In this document: piece by piece, positions 22,191-33,562 of the stretch | How the letters are laid out: every line of letters begins with the position of its first letter | Numbering within the stretch: the first letter of the stretch is position 1 | Origin: Thalassia testudinum | Lineage: Eukaryota; Streptophyta; Magnoliopsida; Alismatales; Hydrocharitaceae | Length of the DNA stretch: 64,000 nt | Assembly (NCBI GenBank): GCA_037157565.1 | Contig: JAZHRO010000014.1 | Location: 97,433,501 to 97,497,500 of the forward strand | Direction of reading: 5' to 3' | The notes under the pieces: generated by a model | Database searches by the model: none | What the model was told of the DNA's origin: nothing | The model's input: the letters and a program-made list of their open reading frames with translations, nothing else | Translations under genes and position numbers: made by a program

Positions 22191-23851
22191 TTTTTCAGGA
22201 GAAGACAGAAAAAGTGTTCTTTTTACGTGGGGGCGAAATCAAATGGTCCTTCCAAGTGCGGATTTTGAGACCGTCGCCCGTGCATAAAATGGAAGAACGG
22301 GGAGGGGAGGAGAAGAGAAAGAGATGAGAGAAAGTGTGCAATTCAAACAAACAAAAACTAGACCTAACTTAATTGTGACTCCCTAATAATAACCTAAGAC
22401 TTGGTCTATATAGGAAATAAGTAGTCAATAGTGAATACCCGTTCTATCAACAAATCTAGCCAAGTTGCTTAAGGGGAGGTTTGGGCCCAAACGTTTCCCA
22501 GGGAAAACCCCAGGTGCTTGTACAAACCCGCGCCTGGTCGTTTGACACGGCCCCTCAGCCTGAACACCAGATATAGATGACAGAATTGGTACTAACTAAA
22601 GAAAACTTAAGACCTAAATAGCAAGCCTAAGTTGATAAAGCCTTAGGGGTCAAGTTGCTACAAATTTTAATTAGGTCTAGGATTCTATAGTGCACACGGA
22701 ATGTTGAGGGCGTTTATTGGGTTGTTGCCCTGTTATTTGATTTTTTTGTGTGTGTGCAGGAATTGGAGAGTGGCTCCAATGAAAATCAAGTTGTCACACA
22801 ATTTTTTTATATTTTTGTCTTTTAGGATGTGATTTAATTAAATGAATTTTAGGGTTTTTCTCTTTAAGTTTTCAAACAAGTTTGAAAGTTCACAATCAAA
22901 GGAAAGACAAGTTGTATGTGTGATTGTATATTTCCTTTTAATTGAGTCTCTAAAGAGAAAGAAGAAACCCTAAACCAATTATCCCTGAGACAGAAATTTA
23001 ACTACCAATGAATTATTTTTAGCTTTCAGAATTAAGTAGTGGTCCAAACAAGTCAAACAACACCACTACTTTGAAGAAAATCAAACAAGGATTCCAGAAA
23101 AGATTTTTGTAAGATTTTAGGAATTTGTTTGATAATATTTTTGAATTTTTAATTGTACTGGTGTCAAAGTCCAGAAATAATACCCGTGGGTATTATAGAC
23201 TTTTCAGTATTACCACCGACCTCAGAAAATTTTTATGATTTTATATGATATGTAAAATTTCACAGGGATTCCAACAAGATAAATTTCACAAAAATTGGAT
23301 GAGTATAAAAATTCTGAAAATTCGCGGACAGTAGCAAAACAGGAAGATTAGAGGGTGTGACCCCTCTGTAATCCAAGAATTTTTAAAAATTAAATACAAA
23401 TCCAATTGATCTGAAATTTGGAAAAGATGTTCCAAACTTAATTGGGAATCACTCTATGAAATTTTATGATTTTAGGAGGCCTGTGGTGTTAAGAATCGAT
23501 TTTTCAAGTCTGGACAGAAATCTAGACCAGAAAAATAGAACACCAATACTTGCAATGGAATGGTGCTAAAGAAGCATACAAGCAAACAATGATTTTAAAA
23601 TGCACCACTCCACTTAATTTAAGTGTTTAGGGTCCTGAAAGCCAAGTTTAATATATTTTTGGTAGTTTTAATTAATTATGTGACTAGAAAGAGGAACCAA
23701 CCTGAATTTTCGTGGGAAGAAAAGGATCTTTAAGCTCTCGCTTCCAGATTCCCGCTTTCCCGCTGTAGTTCCTGCACACACAAAAGAAAGAAAGAGAAGG
23801 GGATGAGATCCACTTCAAGCAAGAGAAAATGAGTTAATGCAAAGCCGTGCC
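22191..23851 (-). other. element B untranslated leader
   Basis: 1.66 kb between the primer site and gag with no recognisable protein. It holds the motif GTCAAACGACC (minus strand, 22546-22536), 345 nt upstream of the gag ATG, which recurs in the leaders of C and G at nearly the same distance. Confidence 0.7.
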
Positions 23852-23869
23852 TCCCCGGCAGCGGCGCCA
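23852..23869 (-). promoter_or_regulatory. element B primer-binding site (tRNA-Asp)
   Basis: The plus strand reads TCCCCGGCAGCGGCGCCA, the 3' end of plant tRNA-Asp with one mismatch, so the minus-strand RNA can pair with that tRNA. It lies 5 bases from the LTR. Confidence 0.9.
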
Positions 23870-23874
23870 AAAAG

Positions 23875-26175
23875 TGATAGCGAAATACGCGTGATTTGTA
23901 AAAGCAGTTTTTTTTAACGTCGTTGTAACACGCGAATCCGCTTTCGCTCTTAAATTTATAATCCTAGATAGGGAAGTATCTAGGGTCGTCCAAGGAGGCA
24001 ATATGGTTGCGAAAATTGATTCTCTTGCTAGGAATATAAATCTCAACTTTCTTTTTGGTATTTTTCAATATATCAATTTTTTATTTTTAAACTAAGGCAA
24101 CATGCGAACTGATGGCGGGAAAAGTGTTAACACTTCGAATTAAAATACTACTTTTATGTGACAAGCAGAACCTCTCCCTAAGCTCACTCTAGGCAAGTGG
24201 AGGCCTAGAATAATTAAGGAGAGGGAGTGAAGAATGCTGAAAATAAGCTAATAGAAATGCAAACAAAAAATTGCAAAGAAGGCAACTAGATAATTGATAA
24301 AGTGTTTTACAAAAGGCCTAGTAGAGGAAAGCTTGTACTACTATAAAATTGCAAATAAGAAAATAAAACACAAATCCTCTAGATAGATGGTGAAGAAGAG
24401 GGCTTCTTGCTCCAAGGTTGGTGGCTCCCAAGCTTGAAAAGAATCCTTCAACTCCTTCCTTGCAGAACTCCGCCAAGGTGATGACCTCCAAGGCAAGCCC
24501 TAAGGGGGCGTGCCCTAAGTTTCTCTCCAAGGGTGGACGTCCACCCTAAGCTTTTCTCCTTTGCCTGGCCGTCCTCCTTGAAGTGGGAGAGTCCTCCTCC
24601 TTGGCGTGGCTCAAGTTGAAGAGAGTGGGGAGAAGAAGGCACCAAAAGGGCTGGTGATGTGCCCCTTTAATCTCCTTCTCTACTCCTTCTTCTTGGCCGT
24701 AGGTATAGGTGGTTTAGGTGGAAAATATACTAAGGGAGGATGCCTCAAAAATGGTGGTAGGTGGTGGCCTTTTATAGAATAGGAGGGGGGCTATGGTGAC
24801 CTTTGAAATGGATGGCTAGGATGGAAGGAGGGAGGTGGTTAAGGATCCAATGGCCAAGGGTGTTTGGCGCCACCTTAAGGGACACCTAAGGGGTGGTTAT
24901 GTGTGTTGACACCCCTTGATATTGGCGCCAAAATGGCTTCTAGAAGAGGGTCTAAGTTGGCGCCAAGAAGGATTCTAGAATGGGGGTTAGGTGGATGGCT
25001 AGGATGGCTTATGTGGGTAGGTGTAGGGTGGATTAAGGGGCTGAAAGTGGCGCCAATATAGAGGTGGTTAGGGGGGGTTTTTGGCGCCAACTTGAAGTGT
25101 CTTTTGGTGGAGATAATGGGGTGAAGGGATGGCTAGGAGGTGGTGCCAACTTGAGTAGGGTAGCTAGCTTAGGTAGGCTTGAGTTGGTGGAGCTAGCTAG
25201 GGTTGATTTTGGAGGTAATGAATGGCCAAGGAGCTGGTTGTTAGCTAAGCTAAGCTAAGATAAGATAAGCTAAGCTAGCTTAGCTAAAGGTGGAGTAGAG
25301 GAGAAGGTGTTGGAGCTAGGGTTTGGAGGAAGGAGCTGAGGAGAAGAAGTCTGGAGCTGGAGCTGGCTGCTGCTGAAGAGGCTGGCATGGGGCTACTCTA
25401 GCTGGCTTAGCTTGCTAGTTCTGTGCTAGCTACTAAGCCAAGCTAAAGTGAGCTAGCTTCTACCAAAATGAGCTGAGGTGAGCTAGGTCTGGTGCTCCCG
25501 AGGAGAATCAAGCTGGTTGAGGCAACTAAGGTAGCTTAGCTCAACTGAGTTGAGCTAAGCTGAGTCCCCGGGAGCTGGACTTGAGCTTCCTGAGCTGAGA
25601 TGAATTCTTCTTCAGCTGGCTGGAGTTGAGTGGAGCTAAATGTAGCTGGATCTGAGCTGGGGTGAACTCCTGTCAACTCAGCTGAGCTAGCTAGAGCTCC
25701 CTGTGAACTAGTGGGAGCTGAGATGAGCTAGACTCAGCTAAGTTGAGCTAGATCTGAGCTGACTTGAGCTAGGGTGAGCTAAGATGAACTCTCTTGAGCT
25801 GCCATCCAGCTGAGATTAGCTGAATGGAGCTGGGATGAGCTAACCCTAGTTCAAGTAAGCTAGGTTCCAGCTGCGGTGAGCTAGATCAAGCTGAGGTGAG
25901 CTGGATCAAGCTGAGGTGAGCTGGATTAGGCTAAGTTCCAGCTAGTCTGGGCTTCTCCTTCACCAATTGCCTTCTTGAGTGCTAGGGTTTTAGGGATCTG
26001 TGCATCTGTACATCCCTAACACTCACAAAAACTCATTAAAATGACAATAAAAAATGCAATGCATGCCTATCCTAATTTATGCCTAAATGCAGCCCAATAA
26101 CCCGTTTGCAGAGTAAAATCCTAAGAGCTAGGTTAGTTTTAAAGCATAAAAATGATGATAAACTGGCGTTTATCA
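23875..26175 (-). repeat. element B 5' LTR
   Basis: 2301 bp, about 99.4 percent identical to 15539-17839 by eye. The differences are mostly transitions. It carries the same TATA box (24768-24777), GGCGCC array and AGCT tract. Confidence 0.95.
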
Positions 26176-26180
26176 ATGAG

Positions 26181-26492
26181 TGTGAGCCACCAAATATAAA
26201 TTCATTTTACTCTGTATCTCCTACCTAAGCTAGAAAGCTGGGGTCAAATCTCATATTATTTTTTGCTTTATCCTAGAGGGAAGTAGTTGCCTATCTCGGT
26301 AAAATATTTACCAAGGGTTAAGTACGAACTGTAAATGTAAGCTAGCTTTTCACTTGAATCTATTACCAAGGCTACTCTCACCTCACATATCTCTGGATCT
26401 CTAAGTTTTTGGAATAAGGAAAGAAGTTTTTAGTCACTTCCATTATTTTTCACTTTTGCTAGGGACAAGCAAAACTTTGGCATGGAGGTATT
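26181..26492 (+). other. element A 3' tail resumed, with stem-loop and polypurine tract
   Basis: Continuation of element A after the ATGAG duplication. Arms TTTTGCT (26454-26460) and AGCAAAA (26468-26474) form a stem-loop 18 nt from the 3' LTR. The purine-rich GGCATGGAGG (26479-26488) lies between it and the LTR. Confidence 0.75.
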
Positions 26493-28011
26493 TGATAAGT
26501 CTAATTTATTGGACATTCTATTAGCCTAAGTACATTTTACATACATTTCCTTAGAAGTTAATTATTTTGTACCTAATGTTAATTTATTTTATTGGAGGGT
26601 TGCATCTTATGACAATCCTTATATTTTATAGGTACATGCTTGCAATTTTCTCCACCAACACCCGTGCATCACCATCGTCAACAGGAGTTGCCCGCTTCCT
26701 CTCCGAGCATCTCGCAACCGCACCCTCACCGTACAACCACTCGGAATCCTCGTTGGTTGGTTGGAGAAGCTGTCAGTCGTGGCAAACAAACTGTAGGTTT
26801 TAAAATGGAGGGCAAGCCATCACGGCCATCATCTCTCTTCCTCGCTCTTCACGGTGGACCTCTTACCTTCACCGTGAACTCTAAGCACGCACAGTGGCCT
26901 GAGCCTCCTCCACCAAAACCCGCGCGCACCACCCTTGCGTGCAGCCTGCCTTCTCACCACATGCAACAGGCACGCACAAGCCATCGGCCACCAGCCACTG
27001 CGTATAGGCTCCCCGCAAGCCACGCTCACATGTAGTAGCCACCATGCTCACTCCCTCTCGCTTGCATGAGCGCTTAATCCCCATGCAAGCGCTACCAACC
27101 AGCCGCATCTCCTCCACCCAAACAGAGTCACCGAGTTCCTCCTCCCTGTCTTCTTCTTCCTCCTCTCTGCCAATCGAAGGAACCCAAACCACCCAACACG
27201 TACCCACGTCCATGGGCATCGAAACTCTGCACCATTGGCGCCAACACGGTCCCCTCACCTTCACGAGTGCTTCCACACCATCCACGCCATCAACCGACGA
27301 TCTACACTTTGGCAAGCTGCCACCACCACCGTCGGTCCTCGTCATCATTGGTGCCAACTTTGACTACCGTTGGCCTTGCCACCACCGCCATCGGAATGCC
27401 CTCATCTTGGCCATCCTCCCCAGGCATCTCTACTCTAGACGTGCTTCCTCCATGGTGCACACACAAGGGGAATTCATCCCTTGTTTCTCTATAATGAATG
27501 ATACAGTAAAAATTATGACCAATGCCATTGCAAAAAGCTTATTTTTTTTATTTTCTTTGATTATTAAATTGAGGTGAAATTTTGGCATCATACTTATTCT
27601 TTGTCATATTTGTTTAGCTATTGTAATTCAACACATTGTGCATTAAAATTAGATTAAGAATGGCATGCAATTAAAAATTACATACTTTGCCATTGTATGT
27701 GCATCATTTACATATTTTTAGGAGCTTAATTTCTGACATGAAATTTACATAAATAACCGTAAACTTCTCATGAAATTGAAAGTGACATTCAGAGCAATAA
27801 GCTCATTAAATTAATTTTGCGAATGTTTCTGCAAACTTGATGGCTCTATACTCGTGAATTTATTACAGTAGTTCCTCCCTGTGGATACGACTTAACACTT
27901 CGTGGTTAGTTTTATTGAAATATCTTTGTTCGGGATTTTCCACCATGTGATTTTACTGCGACGACATATTTCTCTAATAGATTATTTCTACAAGCAAAAA
28001 TCTCCCGATCA
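26493..28011 (+). repeat. element A 3' LTR (1519 bp)
   Basis: TGATAAG...CCGATCA, followed by CACTT. Its first 960 bp match the 5' LTR remnant with roughly 15 percent divergence. The last 560 bp (AT-rich, with a CCTCCCTGTGGATACGACTT block near 27875) have no partner in the 5' copy. Open frames in the GC-rich middle (26640-27577) do not agree in frame with the other LTR and are not called. Confidence 0.85.
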
Positions 28012-28487
28012 CACTTGTCTTCACGCCAAAGCCACGGCTTGTCGAGTCGAGGGTGGTGCAGTCATGCAGTGTAGAGTGCCCCTCAGCCATTGCATTGAGA
28101 TCCAACGGCTGAGATCTCTCCATGCGTGAGGCTGGGGTGGCTGTGGTTCATGTTGGGTAGTCTAGATGGTGCCACCTGGTGCCATCTAGACCGTCCATCT
28201 TGTTCTTGCAAAGGGTGCTACAATGCTCTGATTGGGGTGATTTTCCCATTGATAGACTGTGATTGTCACTCCGGATTCATCCATATGTCGGATTCTTAAT
28301 CCGAACCCCGAAAAGATGTCGCACTACCTCGTGGTCATGTAAAATGGAAGAATTAATGAACAAAATATACAACTATCCTAAATGCCACGCAATGGAAGTT
28401 ATGCTGTATTTATAATGTGATATGCAATGCTAAGCCTAGGAACTATCATAAATAAACAATTTATCAGGAAGTCATGTGTGTTTATCA
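28012..28487 (-). repeat. element C 3' LTR, second part
   Basis: Resumes the match to the right LTR (37889 to about 38290): shared GAGATCCAACG(G/C)C, AGATCTCTCCATGCGTGA and ATACAACTATCCTAAATG. It ends GTTTATCA at 28487, against the polypurine tract. The last 90 bp have no partner because the right LTR is truncated. Confidence 0.85.
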
Positions 28488-29759
28488 TACCCCCATGGCT
28501 TACTTTTTGCTAGTCCCTAGCAAAATTAACCTAAATGCTGTGTATAAAAGTAGAATCAGGATTCGATTATTTAGGCAAAATTCCTTGATTGATTTAGAAA
28601 ATCTCAACCCCAAGACCTAATTACAGAAACCCAACAGTGCCTGGGTGTCTATCAGAATGCATACCTTCCATGCCCTCACCTTATTTGAAAAGAGAAGATG
28701 CACAAATTTTTTTTTTATTTTTCTTCTTTTCTAATTTTTTTGTACTTTTCGAGTTTGAGAGTTCCAGGATAACCTTTTATGGCTATCCGACCCTCCCAAG
28801 ACTAGAAAAGGACTCTAAGTGCTAAGCTTCTAGTGAAAAGAGTGAAAGACTCACTAGGCAGCCGTTAAAATGGACTTCAGGTTTCTACGACCCTAAGTGA
28901 CCTTGCCTAAAGGTTTATTTTTTCGAGCGGTAGCTTTCTCTCTACTTTTTTTATTTATGGGGTCAACATAAGGGCGAACCCAGTGTATATCTCCCTGGTT
29001 TATTCTACTCACCCACTTCTTCCCTAAGTGTTTTGGGAATTATTGTGCATTTTTGTGGGTTGGGCTCTAGACAACCGGCCAATGGGTTGTTACCTACGGT
29101 AACTTGCCAACCATACTCTTGCGATGAAGTGTGGTTTGATTTGTTTATTTTTTTTATTTGCTCCTTTTTCTATTTTTTTCTTTTCTTTTCCTTTTTTTTA
29201 AGTAGGTGACTTCCCTGATCTAAGATTTACCTACGAATGAAATGGTCTTGTAGCTGGGCTCTAGACAATCGGCTGATGAGTTATTGTCATCGACAACTTG
29301 CCAGCCATACCACCCTAGATGGTTCATTAGCTACCCAATTTCTGAAGATACCACCGAAAGTGAGTCAGTGCCAAAAAGTATGCAGATGCTTAGGCTTAAA
29401 GTCTCCTCAAATCTGAGGGCGGGTTGATAAGTCGTATACCTATCACCCTAATTTATTCACCAAATTAAAGATGAATTTGAATTGGCAAGGACTCGAGACT
29501 AAGTCCACATTCGAGTGGACACCAGATCTCTAAGTATTCAGGTTCCAAAGTATTAATTCCTAAAATTTGCAACTCTTAATGCCTAAGTTCTCATCCCCTA
29601 ATTCTTTTTTTTTTCTTAGGATCAAAAATAGGAAATTACTGTTACGACTGACAAAATGATTGATAAGAAGTATCTACCCCCCATGCTTAGCTAATGCAAT
29701 GTCCTCATTATTTAAAATTAAAGCATGCAGGAAAGTAGAAGTGGAGGAATAACACCTTA
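28488..29759 (-). other. element C 3' non-coding region with polypurine tracts and stem-loops
   Basis: Polypurine tract against the LTR (28488-28498), with stem TTTTGCTA / TAGCAAAA at 28505-28525. A second polypurine tract at 29675-29685 carries the stem AATG-TCCT-CATT (29698-29709). The rest is AT-rich with T-runs, and no protein is recognisable. Confidence 0.65.
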
Positions 29760-31130
29760 TTTTTGTGAGATTCTGGTAAGCTTAGAACAATCTTTGCACG
29801 TGCTGAGTTTAGTACGATGATCGGCCCACAGTGGCTAGGGCAAGGTAAGAGCAACCATGTCCGAGATGGGTTTAGGGAGCACATGGCCAACAAAGGGTTT
29901 GAGATGTCCGTTAAGCTTGAAGAAATTACCCATCTTTGGGTTAGAGATTTTAATGGCCCCTTTAGGGAAAATCTACTCAATAACAAATGGGCCATCCCAT
30001 TTAGACCTATGCTTACCGGGGAAGAGCTTTAATCGAGAATTGAAAAGCCAGACCATCTAGTTTGGCTCAAAGCTCTTACGTGAAATCATCTGGTCATGGA
30101 GAGCATTGGTCCTTGCCTTATAGATTCTAGCATTTTCATAAGCATCATTTCTAAGCTCGTCCAACTTAGATAGTTGGAGTTTCCTGGTCTTCCTAGCCAA
30201 CTCAAGGTCAAAATTACATTTTCTGTTGGCCCAAAGTGGCCAATGTTCTAGCTCTACAGGTAAGTGACACCATACCAAACACTGGATGGAACAGAGACAT
30301 TCTGATAGGTGTTTTGTACGTCGTACGGTAGGCCCAAAGAGCATCATCTAGCTTTTGGGTCCAATCCTTCCTATCAGACCTTACTATTTTTTGCAAAATG
30401 ATATTCATCTCCTGATTGGAGACCTCGGCCTGTCCGTTCGTTTGAGGGTGGTAGGGTGTCGAAATTTGTTGATTCACCTCGTATTTCTACAATAAATTCT
30501 GAAACTGGGCAAGAGTGACATGTGTGTCACCATCACTAATAATCGCTCGAGGTATCCCGAACCAACTGAAGATATTCTTCTTCACAAAATCAATGACCAC
30601 CTTGTGCTCATTGATCTGGGTGGGGATTGGCTCAATCCATTTGGACATGTAATCAATAGCAACCAGAATATACTGGTGTCCAAATGAAGGTGGAAAAGGT
30701 CCCATGAAGTCGATGCCCCAAATGTAAAAAATTTCGATGGAAAGTATTGGGTTTAGGGGCATCATATCTCTCTTAGCCATGTTCCCAAGTGTCTGGCATT
30801 GGGGGCACGACTTTGAGAATTCCTAGGCATCGTTAAATAATGATGGCCAATAGAATCCAGATTGTAAGATTTTTGCAGCCATCTTTTTCTCGGAAAAGTG
30901 TCCACCACACGCAGATGTATTGCAGAACTCAAATATACTATGGAACTCAATTTCCGAGATGCATCGACGAATAATATGGTTTGTACCGATGCAGTACAGC
31001 TCAAGATCATCCCAAAAATAATATTTAGCCTTAGACACAAGTCTATCCTGTTTTTGTTTGGTCCAATCCTATGAGATTTGACCAACAACCAAATAATTGA
31101 CAATATCCATAAACTAAGGGGTTCGGATAC
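29760..31130 (-). pseudogene. element C integrase relic
   Basis: The minus strand has the catalytic core in pieces: [25 protein letters not shown] near 30720, IISDGDTH near 30530 (second aspartate kept) and [19 protein letters not shown] near 30440 (glutamate kept). An upstream zinc-finger region (CGGHFSEKKMAAKILQSGFYW near 30890) retains H and W residues. Frame changes occur near 30480, 30350 and 30780. It is inactive as it stands. Confidence 0.8.
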
Positions 31131-31199
31131 CTGAGACTGTAAGGATAGTCTCATCCAGAAAAGTGTCTGAAATAGGGATATCCAGATGAGGAGAATCAA

Positions 31200-32695
31200 T
31201 TAGGATTCTAGAGAGGTGATCCGCCACTACATTTTGTGCCCCGTCTTTATCCCTGATTTCAAGATCAATTTCTTGAAGTAACAAAATGTAGCGAATAAGC
31301 TAGGGCTTGGCATCCTTTTTGGCAAAGAGATGTTTCAAGGTCGAGTGGTCAGTATAAATGATTACATGAGAACCTAAAAGATAAGCCCTAGCAACTCTTT
31401 TTTAGCAACGGTGTAGTTCCTTTGGGCCTTGTCCAGACTCTTGCTAGTCTAGTAAATCACATAGGGCTTTTTCTCAATCTTCTGACCCAAGACTGCCCCA
31501 ACGACATAATCAGATGCGTCCACCATAATCTCAAATGGGGCTATCCAGACCGGTGGTTGCAATACCGAGGCACAGGTGACTGTAGCTTTCAAGAAATCAA
31601 ATGCCTTATGGCATGATTCATCAAACTCGAATGGTGTGACCTTGGCCAGAAGGATACTCAAGGGTTGAGCAACCTTCAAGAAGTCCTTGATGAATCTTCT
31701 ATAAAAACCCACATACCCAAGGAAAGAGCGCACTTGTTTCACTGATGTGGGTGGAGGAAGTCTAGAGATAGCATCCACCATAGCCTTATCAACCTCAATA
31801 CCCCAATTAGAGACCACATGACCCAGAACAATGCCTTCCCAAGTCATAAAGTGGCTTTTTTACCACTAAGGACCAGTCATGTTTTGATGCATCTCTAAAG
31901 GATTAATTCCAAGTTAGCAAGGTAGGACTCAAAAGAATCTCTAAAAATGAAGAAATCATCAATGAACACCTCAAGATAATCTCCCACCATGTCAAAAGAG
32001 ATGGCCAGCATGCACCTTTGGAAAGTCGCGGGTGCATTGTAAAGCCCGAACGGCATTCTACGGAATGCAAAGTTTCCTTAGGGATAGGTGAAAGTTGTCT
32101 TTTCCTGGTCTTCGGGATGGATAAGGACTTGGTTATATCTCAAATAATCATCTAGGAAGCAAAAGTATTTTTGCCCAGCTAAACTTTCTAGGATTTGATT
32201 GATGAATGGCAAGGGAAAGTGATCCTTTTTGGTGGCTGTGCTCAGCTTCCTAAAGCCAATACAGACTCTCCAAGCATAAGTTGAATGAGTGGTGAAGGTT
32301 TCCCCTTTCTCGTTAGTCGTAATGGCTATTCCCGTCTTATTGGGTACAATCTGAACAGGGCTAGCCCACGGACTATCCAAGATTGGGTATATAATTCTAG
32401 CATCGAGCCACTTGATTTTCTCCTTCTTGACAACTTCTCACATATTCGGGTTTAGACTCCCTTTCATTTCATGAGAAGGGCAAGATCCATCTTCCATGAA
32501 AATATGACGATTACAATAAGATGGCTCGATCCCCCTAAGGTCGTGGATGGTCCAACCAATTGCCTCCTTATTGTTCTTAAGGACCTTAATGAACCTCAAT
32601 TCTTGCTCCTTTGTTAAATCAGCACTAATAATCATAGGGAGCATGTTCTCAAGTCCTAACAACTCGTATTTCAAATTTTTAGGCAATGGTTTCAA
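31200..32695 (-). pseudogene. element C reverse transcriptase and RNase H relic
   Basis: RT blocks in order on the minus strand: LKYELLGLENMLPMIIS at 32680, WASPVQIVPNKTGI at 32365, WRVCIGFRKLSTATKKDHFPLPFINQILE at 32275, YFCFLDDYLRYNQ at 32165, then the active site FIDD (31955-31966). RNase H follows with IMVDASDYVVGAVLGQ near 31520 and a degraded remainder to about 31210. The block WVPSFLGYVGFYRRFIK-like text at 31710 lies between them. Several stops and frame changes are present. Confidence 0.8.
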
Positions 32696-32701
32696 TTCAA
32701 G

Positions 32702-33562
32702 TTAAGGTGGGTTTAGTATAGAAGGTAGGGAGGATGCTGATGAAGATTCATCAGGATGATGTAGTGGAAGAGGCTGGGAATAAACAAGATCAACAACCTC
32801 TTCGAGATGTGGTAGGTCTACCATGGAGGGTTGCGGGTTTGGTTCGCTAAAGGTGGTGGAGTCCTCGAGTGCACTGATAGTTATACAAGTCTCAAAATCA
32901 TGATCCTCGAGCTCCTCAATGAATCCACAATCCTCAAATCCTCTTATTGCCTTAAAAATATCAAGAGTTAGCTTCTTGTCCCCAAAGGTGATCTCCATAC
33001 TATCGCTCTCACAGTTTATGTTGGCCTTGGCAATAGCTAGGAATGGGTGCCCCAGAATGATGGGAGTGTTCCTTAAGTCATTAGGTAGATCCATGTCAAT
33101 GACCAGGAAATCTATAGGAAAATAGAAATCCTTGACCTTGACGATTACATCCTCAATAACACCCTTCAGTGTGTTGACGGAACGGCCTGATAATTTTAGC
33201 ATTACTGAGGTTGGCCTAAGTTCGCCTAACCTAAACCTCTTGTAAAGAGAAGTCGGGATTAGGTTGATGGCCGCACCTAGATCCAACAGTGCCCTATCAA
33301 AAGTGTATTCCCCAATAATGCATGAAATCAAGGGGGCACTAGGATCTTTCTTCTTTTGAAGAAGGTGATGCAAGATGACAAAACTTGCCTGCTCAAAGAG
33401 AATCTCCTTCTTTAGTGTGGTTTCTCTTGGCTTACACTTTTGGGTACATAGTTCTTTCAAAAGTTTAGCATAAGCCGGGATGTGCTTAATAGCATTGAGG
33501 AGCGTAATATTGATCTCTACGCTCTTGAATAAATCCAGGAGCTCCTCATTGCTATCTAACAT
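32702..33562 (-). CDS. element C gag C-terminus plus aspartic protease (286 aa), open
   Basis: One of the longer intact frames in element C. It starts with the gag C-terminal block LLNAIKHIPAYAKLLKELCTQK, crosses without a shift into the protease (KKKDPSAPLISCIIGEYTF), keeps the catalytic RALLDLGAAINLIP loop near 33290, then DVIVKVKDFYFPIDFLVID and IILGHPFLAIAKANINCES. An acidic C-terminus ends at 32702. The continuous frame here is the evidence that the frame break in element B is a mutation. The upstream gag is broken, so it is probably not translated from its native start. Confidence 0.75.
   Translation of the reverse strand: MLDSNEELLDLFKSVEINITLLNAIKHIPAYAKLLKELCTQKCKPRETTLKKEILFEQASFVILHHLLQKKKDPSAPLISCIIGEYTFDRALLDLGAAINLIPTSLYKRFRLGELRPTSVMLKLSGRSVNTLKGVIEDVIVKVKDFYFPIDFLVIDMDLPNDLRNTPIILGHPFLAIAKANINCESDSMEITFGDKKLTLDIFKAIRGFEDCGFIEELEDHDFETCITISALEDSTTFSEPNPQPSMVDLPHLEEVVDLVYSQPLPLHHPDESSSASSLPSILNPP

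Larger units (their letters stand above)
15539..26175 (-). mobile_element. element B: young non-autonomous gag-protease LTR retrotransposon
   Basis: 10,637 bp. Identical-length 2301-bp LTRs (15539-17839 and 23875-26175), TG...CA ends and a perfect 5-bp target duplication ATGAG (15534-15538 and 26176-26180). Orientation is minus: primer site beside the right LTR, polypurine tract beside the left LTR, gag and protease on the minus strand. I found about 13 substitutions between the LTRs (about 0.6 percent), so it is recent. There is no RT, RNase H or integrase anywhere in its 6 kb interior. It matches the class of gag-bearing non-autonomous elements described in plants (TR-GAG type). Confidence 0.95.
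5858..28011 (+). mobile_element. element A: Athila-like Ty3/gypsy retrotransposon inserted in element C's LTR
   Basis: Plus-strand element with a 5' LTR start at 5858 (TAATAAG, from TGATAAG) and an intact-looking 3' LTR at 26493-28011 (TGATAAG...CCGATCA). Flanks are CGCAT (5853-5857) and CACTT (28012-28016). The empty site in the other element C LTR reads CACTT (37889-37893), so the right copy is unchanged and the left copy has two changes. Gag, protease, RT, RNase H and integrase relics lie at 9346-14200. The right half of the 5' LTR, the primer site and the gag start are missing. Elements B and D are nested inside. Confidence 0.8.

Noticed and set aside
15982..25258. 64-71 codon frames in both LTRs of element B
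   Set aside because: Duplicated only because the LTRs are duplicated, short, and without domain or start context.
26640..27577. Plus-strand frames of 131 and 177 codons in the element A 3' LTR
   Set aside because: The corresponding frames in the 5' LTR copy are shifted and broken, so there is no sign of coding constraint.
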